Shown: piece by piece, positions 44,590 through 52,555 of the stretch
How positions within the stretch are numbered: the first letter of the stretch is position 1
How the letters are laid out: each line of letters begins with the position of its first letter
From: an uncultured Dorea sp.
GTDB lineage: Bacteria > Bacillota > Clostridia > Lachnospirales > Lachnospiraceae
NCBI GenBank assembly: GCA_948602995.1
Contig: CAPEBR010000015.1
Coordinates: 22,129 to 86,128 of the forward strand
Direction of reading: 5' to 3'
Length of the DNA: 64,000 nt
The notes under the pieces: generated by a model
Told to the model about the DNA's origin: nothing
What the model saw: only the letters and a program-made list of their open reading frames with translations
Database searches by the model: none
Position numbers and translations under genes: made by a program

Positions 44590-45210
44590 ATGGCGATAAG
44601 CAGATATGAAGAGATGAATGATATGAAGCTGGATATTCTCAAGGAAATGGGGAGTATCGGCGGGGGCAATGCGGCGACTGCATTGTCCAGCATGCTGAAT
44701 GCCAGGGTAAGCATGGCCCTTCCCAGGGCCGAGATCCTGGAATTTAATGAGGCGCTGGCGCGTCTTGGAGATCCGGAGATTGTAATTGCAGGAGTGCTTG
44801 TGGAGCTGACAGGAGAGATACAGGGAATTATGCTGTTTATTATTCCAGAGGTATTTTCCGATGAGGTTCTTTTCCGCATGCTTGGAAAGACCAGGACGGC
44901 GCTTTTGGAACTTGATGAGATTGAGTCCTCGGTTTTAACAGAGATCGGGAACATCGTGATCTCTTCGTATATTACCGCCCTGTCCTCTCTGGCGGGTGTA
45001 GAGGTTGAGCTGTCAGTTCCGCAGCTTGCAGTGAACATGCTGGGGGGTATCATGAGCCTTCCTATGGCCATGATGGGACAGCAGTCCGACAGAATTATGA
45101 TGGTAACGGGAGAATTCAATATAGACGATAAGGCGCTGAACAGCGGAATGCTGCTTCTGCCTGACGTAGAATCATTAAATATTCTTATGAAGAAGCTGGG
45201 AGTTGATTGA
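44590..45210 (+). CDS. cheC: CheY-P phosphatase CheC
   Basis: A 206-residue two-site phosphatase that removes CheY-P and binds CheD. The second site is canonical (E118-x2-N121...P144). The first keeps E19 and P45 but has S22 where Asn is expected (KEMGSIGGGNAATAL), so it may be inactive. I use ATG 44590, which follows GAGGTGG; GTG 44578 is possible. cheD starts 3 bp after the stop. Confidence 0.92.
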   Translation: MAISRYEEMNDMKLDILKEMGSIGGGNAATALSSMLNARVSMALPRAEILEFNEALARLGDPEIVIAGVLVELTGEIQGIMLFIIPEVFSDEVLFRMLGKTRTALLELDEIESSVLTEIGNIVISSYITALSSLAGVEVELSVPQLAVNMLGGIMSLPMAMMGQQSDRIMMVTGEFNIDDKALNSGMLLLPDVESLNILMKKLGVD

Positions 45211-45213
45211 TGT

Positions 45214-45693
45214 ATGACCAAGAAGATTTCGGTCGGAATTGCTGATATGAAGATAGCAAGACAGGAAGGAGAGCTGATTACATATGCATTGGGTTCCTGT
45301 ATCGGAGTCGCCTTTTATGACCCTATGATAAAGCTTGGCGCACTGCTTCATATCATGCTTCCTGAGAAAAATATGTCAGAGAGCAATGTGTACAAATTTG
45401 CAGATTCTGGAATTAAGGAAACCCTTCGAAAGCTTTATGCATTCGGGGCAATGAAAGGAAGACTGGTAATCAAGATTGCAGGCGGTGCGAAGATGTTCGA
45501 GATGAAGGGGCCCGGAGGCCTGGGGAATATCGGCGAGCGTAATGCACAGAATGTAAAGCGGGTCCTGGCCGCAGAAGGGCTGCGCGTGGCCAAAGAAGAC
45601 ACCGGTGCGAATTATGCGAGAACCATGTCTCTTGACGTATCAACAGGACAGGTATATATCCGTTCGGCAGGAAAGACGGAACGCATGCTTTAG
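45214..45693 (+). CDS. cheD: chemoreceptor glutamine deamidase CheD
   Basis: A 159-residue enzyme that deamidates receptor glutamines. The catalytic Cys is C29 in YALGSCIGVAFYD and the His is H46 in LLHIMLPEK. GGAKMFEMKGPGGLGNIGERN is the family core. It forms a pair with CheC. No cheB or cheR lies nearby. Confidence 0.94.
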   Translation: MTKKISVGIADMKIARQEGELITYALGSCIGVAFYDPMIKLGALLHIMLPEKNMSESNVYKFADSGIKETLRKLYAFGAMKGRLVIKIAGGAKMFEMKGPGGLGNIGERNAQNVKRVLAAEGLRVAKEDTGANYARTMSLDVSTGQVYIRSAGKTERML

Positions 45694-45698
45694 GATAT

Positions 45699-45727
45699 GG
45701 AAGCTCTAAAATTATGATATAGCTTCC
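45699..45727 (+). other. hairpin after cheD
   Basis: GGAAGCT (45699-45705) pairs with AGCTTCC (45721-45727), A/T-rich 15-nt loop. A weak terminator candidate. The cheV promoter starts 2 bp later. Confidence 0.4.
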
Positions 45728-45728
45728 T

Positions 45729-45755
45729 TATGCTTAAAAGAAAAAGTGCCGATAA
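45729..45755 (+). promoter_or_regulatory. FliA-type promoter of cheV
   Basis: TATG (45729-45732, preceded by T), 15-bp spacer, GCCGATAA (45748-45755). The -10 is the full sigma-28 consensus; the -35 keeps only TA of TAAA. The ATG of cheV lies 36 bp on. Confidence 0.65.
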
Positions 45756-45790
45756 ATATAGTATGATAGAATATAAAGGAGAAAGTGGTT

Positions 45791-46705
45791 ATGGCTGATA
45801 CAGAGATTTTATTGGAATCGGGAACAAATGAGATTGAAATTATGCAGTTTACCATATTCGGGGAGCTGTATGGTATCAATGTAGCGAAAGTACGGGAAAT
45901 TATGATGGCGGATAAAGTGAAGCCAATACCGCATTCTCATGATGCGGTGGAAGGAATTTTCAAGCCGCGTGATATTCTCCTTACAGTAATCAACCTGCCG
46001 AAATATCTGACCGGACAGGAGGCGGAGGCGAAGGAGAGGGATTTATTTATTGTTACGAATTTTAATAAGACGAATATAGCTTTTCGCGTACATACAGTGG
46101 TAGGAATCAGCAGGATATCCTGGGAGGATATCCAGAAGCCTGATAAAACAATTACTCATGAGGACGACGGGGTGGCGACCGGTATTGCGCAGTGCGGCAG
46201 CAATCTTGTAACGATACTGGATTTTGAGAAGATTGTAGCCGACATTTCACCGGAAACGACGATTCAGGTGAATGAGATTGATAAGCTTGGGGATAGATTC
46301 AGGCGGGATGAGCATATCATACTTGCAGAAGACTCACTGCTGCTTACGAAGATGATTAAGGATTCTCTCTCCCGGGCAGGGTATGTCAATGTTACGAGCT
46401 TCAATAACGGAAGAGAAGCATGGGACTTTCTGCATGCGATCAGAGATGATAAGGACTTTGAGGAAAAGGCCGCGTTACTTATTACGGATATTGAGATGCC
46501 TGAGATGGACGGACACCGTCTGACGAAGCTTGTGAAGGATGACGAGAAGATGAAGGATCTTCCGGTAATTATCTTTTCATCTCTTATTAACAGGGAGATG
46601 CGTGTCAAGGGCAAACAGCTTGGTGCAGACGAACAGCTGTCGAAGCCGGAGATCGGACGCCTTGTACAGGTTATGGACAGATTGCTTGAGGAAAGGATGA
46701 TGTAA
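45791..46705 (+). CDS. cheV: chemotaxis coupling protein CheV
   Basis: A 304-residue fusion of a CheW-like coupling domain (IMQFTIFGELYGINVAKVREI, near residue 18) with a C-terminal receiver (HIILAEDSLLLTKMIKDSL, phospho-acceptor D233 in ITDIEMPEMDGH). It couples receptors to CheA and adapts them. ATG 45791 is 9 bp after AAAGGAG; a GTG two codons earlier is possible. Confidence 0.94.
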   Translation: MADTEILLESGTNEIEIMQFTIFGELYGINVAKVREIMMADKVKPIPHSHDAVEGIFKPRDILLTVINLPKYLTGQEAEAKERDLFIVTNFNKTNIAFRVHTVVGISRISWEDIQKPDKTITHEDDGVATGIAQCGSNLVTILDFEKIVADISPETTIQVNEIDKLGDRFRRDEHIILAEDSLLLTKMIKDSLSRAGYVNVTSFNNGREAWDFLHAIRDDKDFEEKAALLITDIEMPEMDGHRLTKLVKDDEKMKDLPVIIFSSLINREMRVKGKQLGADEQLSKPEIGRLVQVMDRLLEERMM

Positions 46706-46706
46706 G

Positions 46707-47957
46707 ATGGATAATTGTGTAGTGAGGCAGGCAGTAAAGGATCTGCATACGGATGCAATTGTCGGATATGAGCTCATGGTACAGGAGGATAAGGATAGCT
46801 TATACAATCCGAGCTCAGACAGTGTTGCGGCAAATACAATGATGTCTTTTCTGTCGGAAAATTCTGAACGTATCTTTAAAGACCGCAAGACTTTTATGAC
46901 TTTTACGCCGACACTGCTGTTTCGGAATACGCCAAAGATATTCGATAAGGATAGGATTGTTATTCAGATTGAGGATAACATAGTTGTTCATTCTCTTTCT
47001 TCGATTATTATCAGCAAGTATAAGGAAGATGGATATCATTTCGCAATTAATGATTTTCAATTTACGCCAAAGTATTTTAGTATGCTGGAATATGTAGATT
47101 ATATAAAAGTTGATATTTCCAATAAGATGGGTGAGACAGAGAGGCGGTCTGTCGCGAATGTAGTTGAGATGGCACACGGATTTCAGAAGAGTTTCATTGC
47201 AACAGGGGTCAATACAAAAGAAGTCTACGAGTATGCCAAAGAGCTTCAGGTTGACTATGTAGAAGGAAACTATATTTCTATGGCTACCATGTCGAAGACA
47301 AGCAAGATGGAATTCATGCAGGGGAATCTGTATCAGCTGACTATTGAGCTTACCAGGGATGAGCCGAACATTGAGGCAATTGAGGAGATTGTAAGCAGAG
47401 ATGCGTCCCTTACTTACGCACTTCTTAAGATGGCAAATTCTGCATACTTTGCGGTACATCATGAGACTACGTCAGTCCGTCAGGCTGTAGTCCGGGTGGG
47501 AATCAGCCAGATGAAGCAGTGGCTTTATCTATTGAGCTTTTCCTCGAATGATGAAGAGAATTCTTCAGAAGAACTTCTGAAGACATCTTTTATGCGTGCG
47601 AATTTTGCGTCAATGCTTGTGAAAAAGCTGAAAAATTTCCCAATCAATACAACGGATGCCTATCTTATGGGTATGTTTTCTACATTGGAATATATGATTG
47701 ACGCCACGATAGAGGAGATTCTGATTGATATTCCGATTGTACAGGAGGTAAAGGATGCCCTGATCTCAAAGGAAGGCAAGGCTGGGCGGCTGTATGAGCT
47801 GATCCTGCGCTATGAGAGGGCAGAGTGGAGTGAGATAAAGCCGATTGCAGAAGAATTAGGCATTAAGACGAATGAGATGGCGCAGATGTATATGGAGTGC
47901 GTAGATGAGGTAAATGATATTTGGGAAAACGTTGTGGGAAATGTAGAAAAGCCATAG
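46707..47957 (+). CDS. EAL-like/HDOD domain protein (YuxH type)
   Basis: A 416-residue signalling protein. The N-terminal half is an EAL-like domain without the catalytic EAL: the position reads GYELM, and the metal-binding ENR/DDFG-type motifs are replaced (INDFQF, VDYIKVDIS). So it should bind but not cleave c-di-GMP, if it binds at all. The C-terminal half is an HDOD domain (EEIVSRDASLTYALLKMANSAYF). It starts 1 bp after cheV, so it belongs to the late motility regulon. Confidence 0.82.
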   Translation: MDNCVVRQAVKDLHTDAIVGYELMVQEDKDSLYNPSSDSVAANTMMSFLSENSERIFKDRKTFMTFTPTLLFRNTPKIFDKDRIVIQIEDNIVVHSLSSIIISKYKEDGYHFAINDFQFTPKYFSMLEYVDYIKVDISNKMGETERRSVANVVEMAHGFQKSFIATGVNTKEVYEYAKELQVDYVEGNYISMATMSKTSKMEFMQGNLYQLTIELTRDEPNIEAIEEIVSRDASLTYALLKMANSAYFAVHHETTSVRQAVVRVGISQMKQWLYLLSFSSNDEENSSEELLKTSFMRANFASMLVKKLKNFPINTTDAYLMGMFSTLEYMIDATIEEILIDIPIVQEVKDALISKEGKAGRLYELILRYERAEWSEIKPIAEELGIKTNEMAQMYMECVDEVNDIWENVVGNVEKP

Positions 47958-48028
47958 CAGCCGGATTGAAGAGTAAGATGGACAATCGCCAGATAGGAAG
48001 CGAATCTGACTTATAAGGAGGTGTGAGT

Positions 48029-48805
48029 ATGACAGGAGCAATTTCCGGAATTAGTCCGTATATGAGCAGCTATAGATATCTAGGCGCTGTCAGGGGCTAT
48101 GGGGGAACCGCTGGAATGCGGGTTCAGGCAGCCCAGGCTGCCAGGGCTGTCCAGGCGGCACAGAAGACGGGGACAGCGGCTGCGCCCGGACGTGTGCCTG
48201 ATCCGGATAGTCCGGTTGAACCAGTCCGCCCGGTAACAGCAGTAGATGCAAATGGTACGAATGGAATCAGCTATGCTATTCCCTTCCTTAGAAAGGGGAT
48301 GGATCCGGCAGAGCTTGCAGTCCGTATGCGGATCCAGTATGGTGACTCCGGCCAGACAGAGAGGGGAAGGAATGCCTTGCCAGATGATGGCTCTGATGCT
48401 GCCAGGGAAGGTGCGGCAGGTATAGAGAGTGTCAGAGAGGCCGTCCAGGAAACAGAATGCCAGACCTGCAAGGAGCGGAAATACCAGGACGGGTCAGACG
48501 ATTCGGGAGTTTCCTATCAGACTCCCACTCATATAGCGCCGGAGCAGGCCGCACAGGCAGTCATGGGGCATGAGATGGAACACGTGGTCCGGGAGCAGAC
48601 AAAGGCAGAGCGGGAGGACCGTAAGGTGATCAGCCAGTCTGTTACGATGCATACAGCGGTATGCCCGGAGTGCGGCAGAGTCTATGTCTCAGGCGGAACA
48701 ACCAGAACAACAACTGCTGCAGGCACGGAGGCAGAGCTGCCGTCAGGAGAGCAGGGGAAAGGCGACAGCAGCCGGCCGCGTACACCGTTTGAAGCAGTTG
48801 CATAA
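48029..48805 (+). CDS. SprA-related predicted metalloprotease
   Basis: A 258-residue protein with a low-complexity Ala/Gln/Pro N-terminal half. The conserved block has CQTC (144-147), TPTHIAPEQAAQAVMGHEMEH with an HExxH zinc-protease motif at 181-185, and VCPECGRVYVSGGTTRTTT with a second CxxC (212-215). This matches the putative metalloprotease family related to SprA. No signal peptide is seen. ATG 48029 follows GGAGGTG. It is the last gene before MCP 2 in the motility cluster; substrate unknown. Confidence 0.7.
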   Translation: MTGAISGISPYMSSYRYLGAVRGYGGTAGMRVQAAQAARAVQAAQKTGTAAAPGRVPDPDSPVEPVRPVTAVDANGTNGISYAIPFLRKGMDPAELAVRMRIQYGDSGQTERGRNALPDDGSDAAREGAAGIESVREAVQETECQTCKERKYQDGSDDSGVSYQTPTHIAPEQAAQAVMGHEMEHVVREQTKAEREDRKVISQSVTMHTAVCPECGRVYVSGGTTRTTTAAGTEAELPSGEQGKGDSSRPRTPFEAVA

Positions 48806-48891
48806 AAGAGCCGGAGGACTGAGGGCTGTGCTCCGCGAATAATAATGAAGATACCTTGCCATCATACAAAAAAGAAAGAGGGGAGAAACCC

Positions 48892-50535
48892 ATGCGAAAG
48901 AGCATCAAGACAATGGTCGGAATACGTGTGATTGCGGCACTGATCTCAGTGCTTCTCTACAGCATTCTGATTACGATCAATATTTATGTAATTAAGGATA
49001 CACAGAAAAGCAGCATTGCAGCAAATGACCTGCTTACGAAGATTCAGGGTGCAGAGGTAGCACATTATAAGTGGTCCGCCGGACTTAGCAATGCACTGTA
49101 TGCAAAAGCAGAATTTACCGGAAGCATTGACCCCACTACCTGCGTACTGGGAAAATGGCTTTATGGTGAGACAACAGATAACAAAGAAATAATGGCGCTC
49201 AGAGATCAGCTGGAGCCGCTTCATAAGGAGCTCCATGAGTCTGCAAGCGAAGTGCTTGAGATGTATAAGACAGACGAAAAGGGTGCACAGGAGTACTATC
49301 AGAATACGATTCAGTCAAATCTTACGACCCTGGTCGGTCTTATGGATGAAGTAGTAGAACATGCAGTCCAGCAGAATGAGAATTGCTTTGCGGATATGAA
49401 GAGTACCATCCATGTCATGCAGGTGATCTCGGGCGTCTGCTTTGTACTGGTACTGGCATGTATGGCAAGCCTGATCCAGTATGTGCTTGGACAGATCGTG
49501 AAGCCTATGCTAAAGATAACAGAGAGGACAAAACCACTCCAGGAAGGGCAGCTGGAGCTTGATATTGATTATCATGCAAATAATGAGCTTGGAGACCTTG
49601 CTACAACAATTAAAGATTCTATGCATCTGATCCATACGTATGTAGCTGACATTAACCGCATCATGGGACTGCTGTCAGAGGGAAATTTTAATGTAAGGAC
49701 AGAAAAGCCATTTATCGGTGATTTTAAATCTATTGAGAACTCTATTGACAGCTTTACAAGCACTATATCTCAGGCTTTTATGCATATTAATCAGGCAGAG
49801 CAGCAGGTTTCGGGAAATGCAGAACAGCTTTCAAGCAGTGCGCAGTCACTGGCTCAGGGAGCTACCGAGCAGGCAAGCGAAGTACAGCAGCTGTATGCTA
49901 CACTTGATGAACTGTCCAGAAATGCGGAAAAGAATGTAAAGGATGCGTCAGAAGCTCAGAACAACGCCCGGCTTACAGGAGAACAGGTTACCATCAGCGG
50001 CGAACAGATGAAGCACATGGTAGCAGCTATGGAGGATATTACAAAAGCTTCACAGCAGATCGGAAAAATTATTGCTACAATTGAAGATATTGCCTTCCAG
50101 ACGAATATTCTGGCATTGAATGCAGCAGTAGAAGCAGCCCGCGCAGGCGAAGCAGGAAAAGGATTTGCAGTAGTATCAAGCGAAGTAAGAAGCCTTGCGT
50201 CACGTTCTGACCAGGCGGCAAAGGCAACAAAGGAACTGATTGAGAATTCTATTCAGGCCGCGGAAAGAGGAAGCCAGATTGTAAATGAGGTTTCAGATAC
50301 ACTGAGGAAGACCCTCGACCTGGTAGTGCACTCCAATGAGACAATCGGAACAGTAGCACAGGCTGTGCAGGGCGAGGCGGCGTCCATCTCACAGGTAACA
50401 GACGGAATCAGTCAGATATCCGAAGTAGTTCAGATGAATTCAGCAAGCAGCGAAGAAGCAGCAGCAGTCAGCACAGAGCTGTTCGAACAGGTTAAAAAGC
50501 TTAAAGCAGAGACAAGTAAATTCAGATTAAGATAA
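48892..50535 (+). CDS. methyl-accepting chemotaxis protein 2, with CZB-like sensor
   Basis: Chemoreceptor of 547 residues. TM1 is about 10-34 and TM2 about 176-198. The sensor between them carries a zinc-binding CZB-like pattern: H58 and W61 (AHYKW), C84 (TTCVLGKWLYG), H111 and H115 (LHKELHE). HAMP follows, then the signalling hairpin IEDIAFQTNILALNAAVEAARAGE. ATG 48892 has GGGGAG 7 bp upstream. Closed by the fourth GGGGACGGGGC palindrome. Confidence 0.92.
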   Translation: MRKSIKTMVGIRVIAALISVLLYSILITINIYVIKDTQKSSIAANDLLTKIQGAEVAHYKWSAGLSNALYAKAEFTGSIDPTTCVLGKWLYGETTDNKEIMALRDQLEPLHKELHESASEVLEMYKTDEKGAQEYYQNTIQSNLTTLVGLMDEVVEHAVQQNENCFADMKSTIHVMQVISGVCFVLVLACMASLIQYVLGQIVKPMLKITERTKPLQEGQLELDIDYHANNELGDLATTIKDSMHLIHTYVADINRIMGLLSEGNFNVRTEKPFIGDFKSIENSIDSFTSTISQAFMHINQAEQQVSGNAEQLSSSAQSLAQGATEQASEVQQLYATLDELSRNAEKNVKDASEAQNNARLTGEQVTISGEQMKHMVAAMEDITKASQQIGKIIATIEDIAFQTNILALNAAVEAARAGEAGKGFAVVSSEVRSLASRSDQAAKATKELIENSIQAAERGSQIVNEVSDTLRKTLDLVVHSNETIGTVAQAVQGEAASISQVTDGISQISEVVQMNSASSEEAAAVSTELFEQVKKLKAETSKFRLR

Positions 50536-50536
50536 T

Positions 50537-50580
50537 AAATTGGGGACGGGGCATTTTTAAAAATGCCCCGTCCCCAATTT
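50537..50580. terminator. bidirectional palindromic terminator (copy 4)
   Basis: A 44-bp perfect palindrome, AAATTGGGGACGGGGCATTTTT and its complement, between converging MCP 2 and the ComFB gene. The ComFB stop codon starts in its last base. Confidence 0.9.
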
Positions 50581-51587
50581 TAATGTCGTGGATTCTCTTT
50601 TACGATCATGCATGCTTTTGTAGCTTCTACAGTCACATCAGAGATTAATCGGTTTGTATAAAAGCTTACAAGGGGATCTACCGCAGCGGGTGTGGTTACG
50701 ATATATTTTGGCAGCAGCCCGTTGAGCGTCAGAGCAGTTGTGTCAGCCACGCAGCGGTCACAGGTGCATACATCAAATTGCCGCATATAGTAAATAATCT
50801 TGTCAGCAACAATAGATTCCATTATATTAAGTCTTACAAAGTCCGGTTCTGGTTCCGATATAGCCTGAGGTTCTGGTACAGACTGGGCTTCCGGTCCGGA
50901 AGCAGTCTGTGATTCTGGTGTAGTCTGAGGTTCTGGTACAGACTTAGGCTCCGGCTCGGAAACAGTCTGTGATTCTGGTGTAGTCTGAGGTTCTGGCACA
51001 GACTGGGGCTCCGGTTCGGAAGCAGTCTGTAATTTCTGCGCAGGCTGAGACTCCGGTACAGCCTGAGTTTCCGGTTCTAGTTCCGATATAGCCTGAGTTT
51101 CCGGTGCAGGCTGAGACTCCGGTACAGCCTGAGGTTCTGTTTCCGAAATGTCAGGCTCTCTATCCGGTGAAGGAGCAGATATTGCTGCTTCTCCTGCAGG
51201 CGCAGCAGCCAGTGGCGCTTTTTCTGCAGATTCGCGACTTGACGCTGTCTGCCCGGCAGGTTCAGGGGCAGGTGTTGTTTCTTTGGCAGAAGCGGCGCCA
51301 GGTACTGCATCTGGAGCGGGGGCTGCCGGCTGTGTCTGTTCATTCAGGCTGTTATTCAGCTGCTGCTGTATCAGATCAGACACGGGATCCTTCGTTGTTG
51401 TGTCAATGACAGATATGCTGTTTGGCGACAGTGCAGATGCGGGTCTGGCAGGAACCGGATCTGAGGCGTTCGCTGCTGCACCGTCTTTTTTTTCTACAAT
51501 GGATTCCTCCGTACTGTCGCTTTGTGTATCATGTCCGGCGGCTATAAGATTTAGGACATGCGCTGTTTTATTACTTCTTCTGGCCAT
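50580..51587 (-). CDS. ComFB-domain protein with long repetitive linker
   Basis: A 335-residue protein in three parts. The first is a short basic N-terminus (ARRSNKTAHVLNLIAAG). The second is a linker of about 220 residues rich in Pro, Glu, Gln and Ser with 20-residue repeats (PEPQTTPESQT). The third is a C-terminal ComFB domain: NIMESIVADKIIYYMRQFD, then CTCDRC, AD.TALTLNGLLPKYIV. ComFB proteins are named from the Bacillus late-competence operon and have been reported, in cyanobacteria, as cyclic-dinucleotide receptors. It lies 14 bp behind the ParA gene with GGAGG 9 bp before the ATG, so the two form one operon. Confidence 0.8.
   Translation of the reverse strand: MARRSNKTAHVLNLIAAGHDTQSDSTEESIVEKKDGAAANASDPVPARPASALSPNSISVIDTTTKDPVSDLIQQQLNNSLNEQTQPAAPAPDAVPGAASAKETTPAPEPAGQTASSRESAEKAPLAAAPAGEAAISAPSPDREPDISETEPQAVPESQPAPETQAISELEPETQAVPESQPAQKLQTASEPEPQSVPEPQTTPESQTVSEPEPKSVPEPQTTPESQTASGPEAQSVPEPQAISEPEPDFVRLNIMESIVADKIIYYMRQFDVCTCDRCVADTTALTLNGLLPKYIVTTPAAVDPLVSFYTNRLISDVTVEATKACMIVKENPRH
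50881..51145 (-). repeat. 60-bp tandem repeat in the ComFB-protein linker
   Basis: Three good units (50881-50940, 50941-51000, 51001-51060) and degenerate continuation to about 51145. The period is 60 bp, exactly 20 codons, so it is an in-frame coding repeat. Confidence 0.85.
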
Positions 51588-51601
51588 GTTATCTTACCTC
51601 C

Positions 51602-52378
51602 TTAAGATGCTTTGGGGGAAGTCAGATGTATTACTTCCTGAATAAAATTTTTATAATCTTCTGATGGCTTGGCAGAGGGGGCATGGTCAAAAATACTGAG
51701 ACCATGTGCCGGAGCCTCTGCGACCGTAACACTGGTTCTGATCTGCGTCTGGAATACCCGGGTTCCCATCTGACCGGCTACATTTTCCGCCATCTCCTTT
51801 ACCTCACGGGCAAGAAGGGTTCTCTGGTTAAACTTTGTAAGGATGATTCCAAGTACGTTAAGATCCGGGTTCATGCTTACACGGACAGAATCAATCGTTT
51901 CCTTTAATTGTGTTACACCAAGAAGACTTAAAATCTCCGGCGCCATAGGAATAATCAGATAATCAGAAACAGCATATGCATTCACTGTTAAAATGTTCAG
52001 TGCGGGCGGGGTATCAATAATAATGTAATCGTAATCGTCCATGACCGGCTCCAGCGCCTTCTTCAGTAATAATTCTCTGTCAGAGGATGTAAACTCAATC
52101 TCCGCACTGCTAAGAAGGATATTAGAGGTGATAACATCACAGTAATCCGTAAGCTGAATTGCCTGCTGAACAGGGGCTTGTCCTGTCAGTACATCTGATA
52201 TGGTCCTTCCCTCCTCAATATCAAGACCAAGACTAAACCCCAGGCTTCCCTGAGGATCCAGATCAATTGCCAGTACCCTTTTATCATAAAAAGAAACTAA
52301 GCCGGCAGCCAGAGCACTAGACGTGGTTGTCTTGCCGACTCCGCCTTTCTGGTTGGTTAGCGCAATTATCGTAGCCAA
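51602..52378 (-). CDS. ParA/Soj-family ATPase
   Basis: A 258-residue deviant-Walker-A ATPase: KGGVGKTT with K11 and K16, Walker A' (AIDLDPQGSLG) and Walker B (YIIIDTPPAL). It is closer to Soj/ParA than to FlhG: it lacks the basic DQA(E/Q)-type N-terminus that activates FlhF GTPase, and no parB is adjacent. The start is TTG at 52378 with GGAGG 7 bp upstream. Its partner is the ComFB gene downstream. It may place a protein cluster or organelle (chemosensory array, flagellum) on the nucleoid or pole; this is inference. Confidence 0.87.
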   Translation of the reverse strand: MATIIALTNQKGGVGKTTTSSALAAGLVSFYDKRVLAIDLDPQGSLGFSLGLDIEEGRTISDVLTGQAPVQQAIQLTDYCDVITSNILLSSAEIEFTSSDRELLLKKALEPVMDDYDYIIIDTPPALNILTVNAYAVSDYLIIPMAPEILSLLGVTQLKETIDSVRVSMNPDLNVLGIILTKFNQRTLLAREVKEMAENVAGQMGTRVFQTQIRTSVTVAEAPAHGLSIFDHAPSAKPSEDYKNFIQEVIHLTSPKAS

Positions 52379-52420
52379 AATAATTCCTCCATTTCATGAT
52401 GAAAACTTAGATTTAACTAT

Positions 52421-52447
52421 TATTTAAAGTATACTATATGCCGATAA
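52421..52447 (+). promoter_or_regulatory. FliA-type promoter of fliD-fliS-fliT
   Basis: TATT (52421-52424, preceded by T), 15-bp spacer, GCCGATAA (52440-52447). It gives a leader of about 100 nt before ATG 52556. A TATACT inside the spacer could also serve sigma-A. Confidence 0.65.
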
Positions 52448-52555
52448 ATAAGTACAGGATAAATTTAAATTTGTAAAAATGCGGCGGATCAGGGCAGTTT
52501 TTTCGTGTTTCTGTAAAACGACCGTAAATGAATGAATAGAAAAGGAGAGATTACT

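Noticed and set aside
45735..45755. TAAA plus GCCGATAA before cheV as a classical sigma-28 promoter
   Set aside because: The TAAA is only 9 bp from the -10 box, too close. The TATG at 15 bp fits better and matches the other copies.
50881..51060. Regular 60-bp repeats that could suggest a CRISPR array
   Set aside because: There are no conserved repeat/unique spacer blocks. The period is exactly 20 codons within an open gene, so this is a coding repeat.
51602..52378. ParA protein as FlhG (MinD2)
   Set aside because: No FlhF-activating N-terminal motif, no flhF beside it, and sequence closer to Soj.
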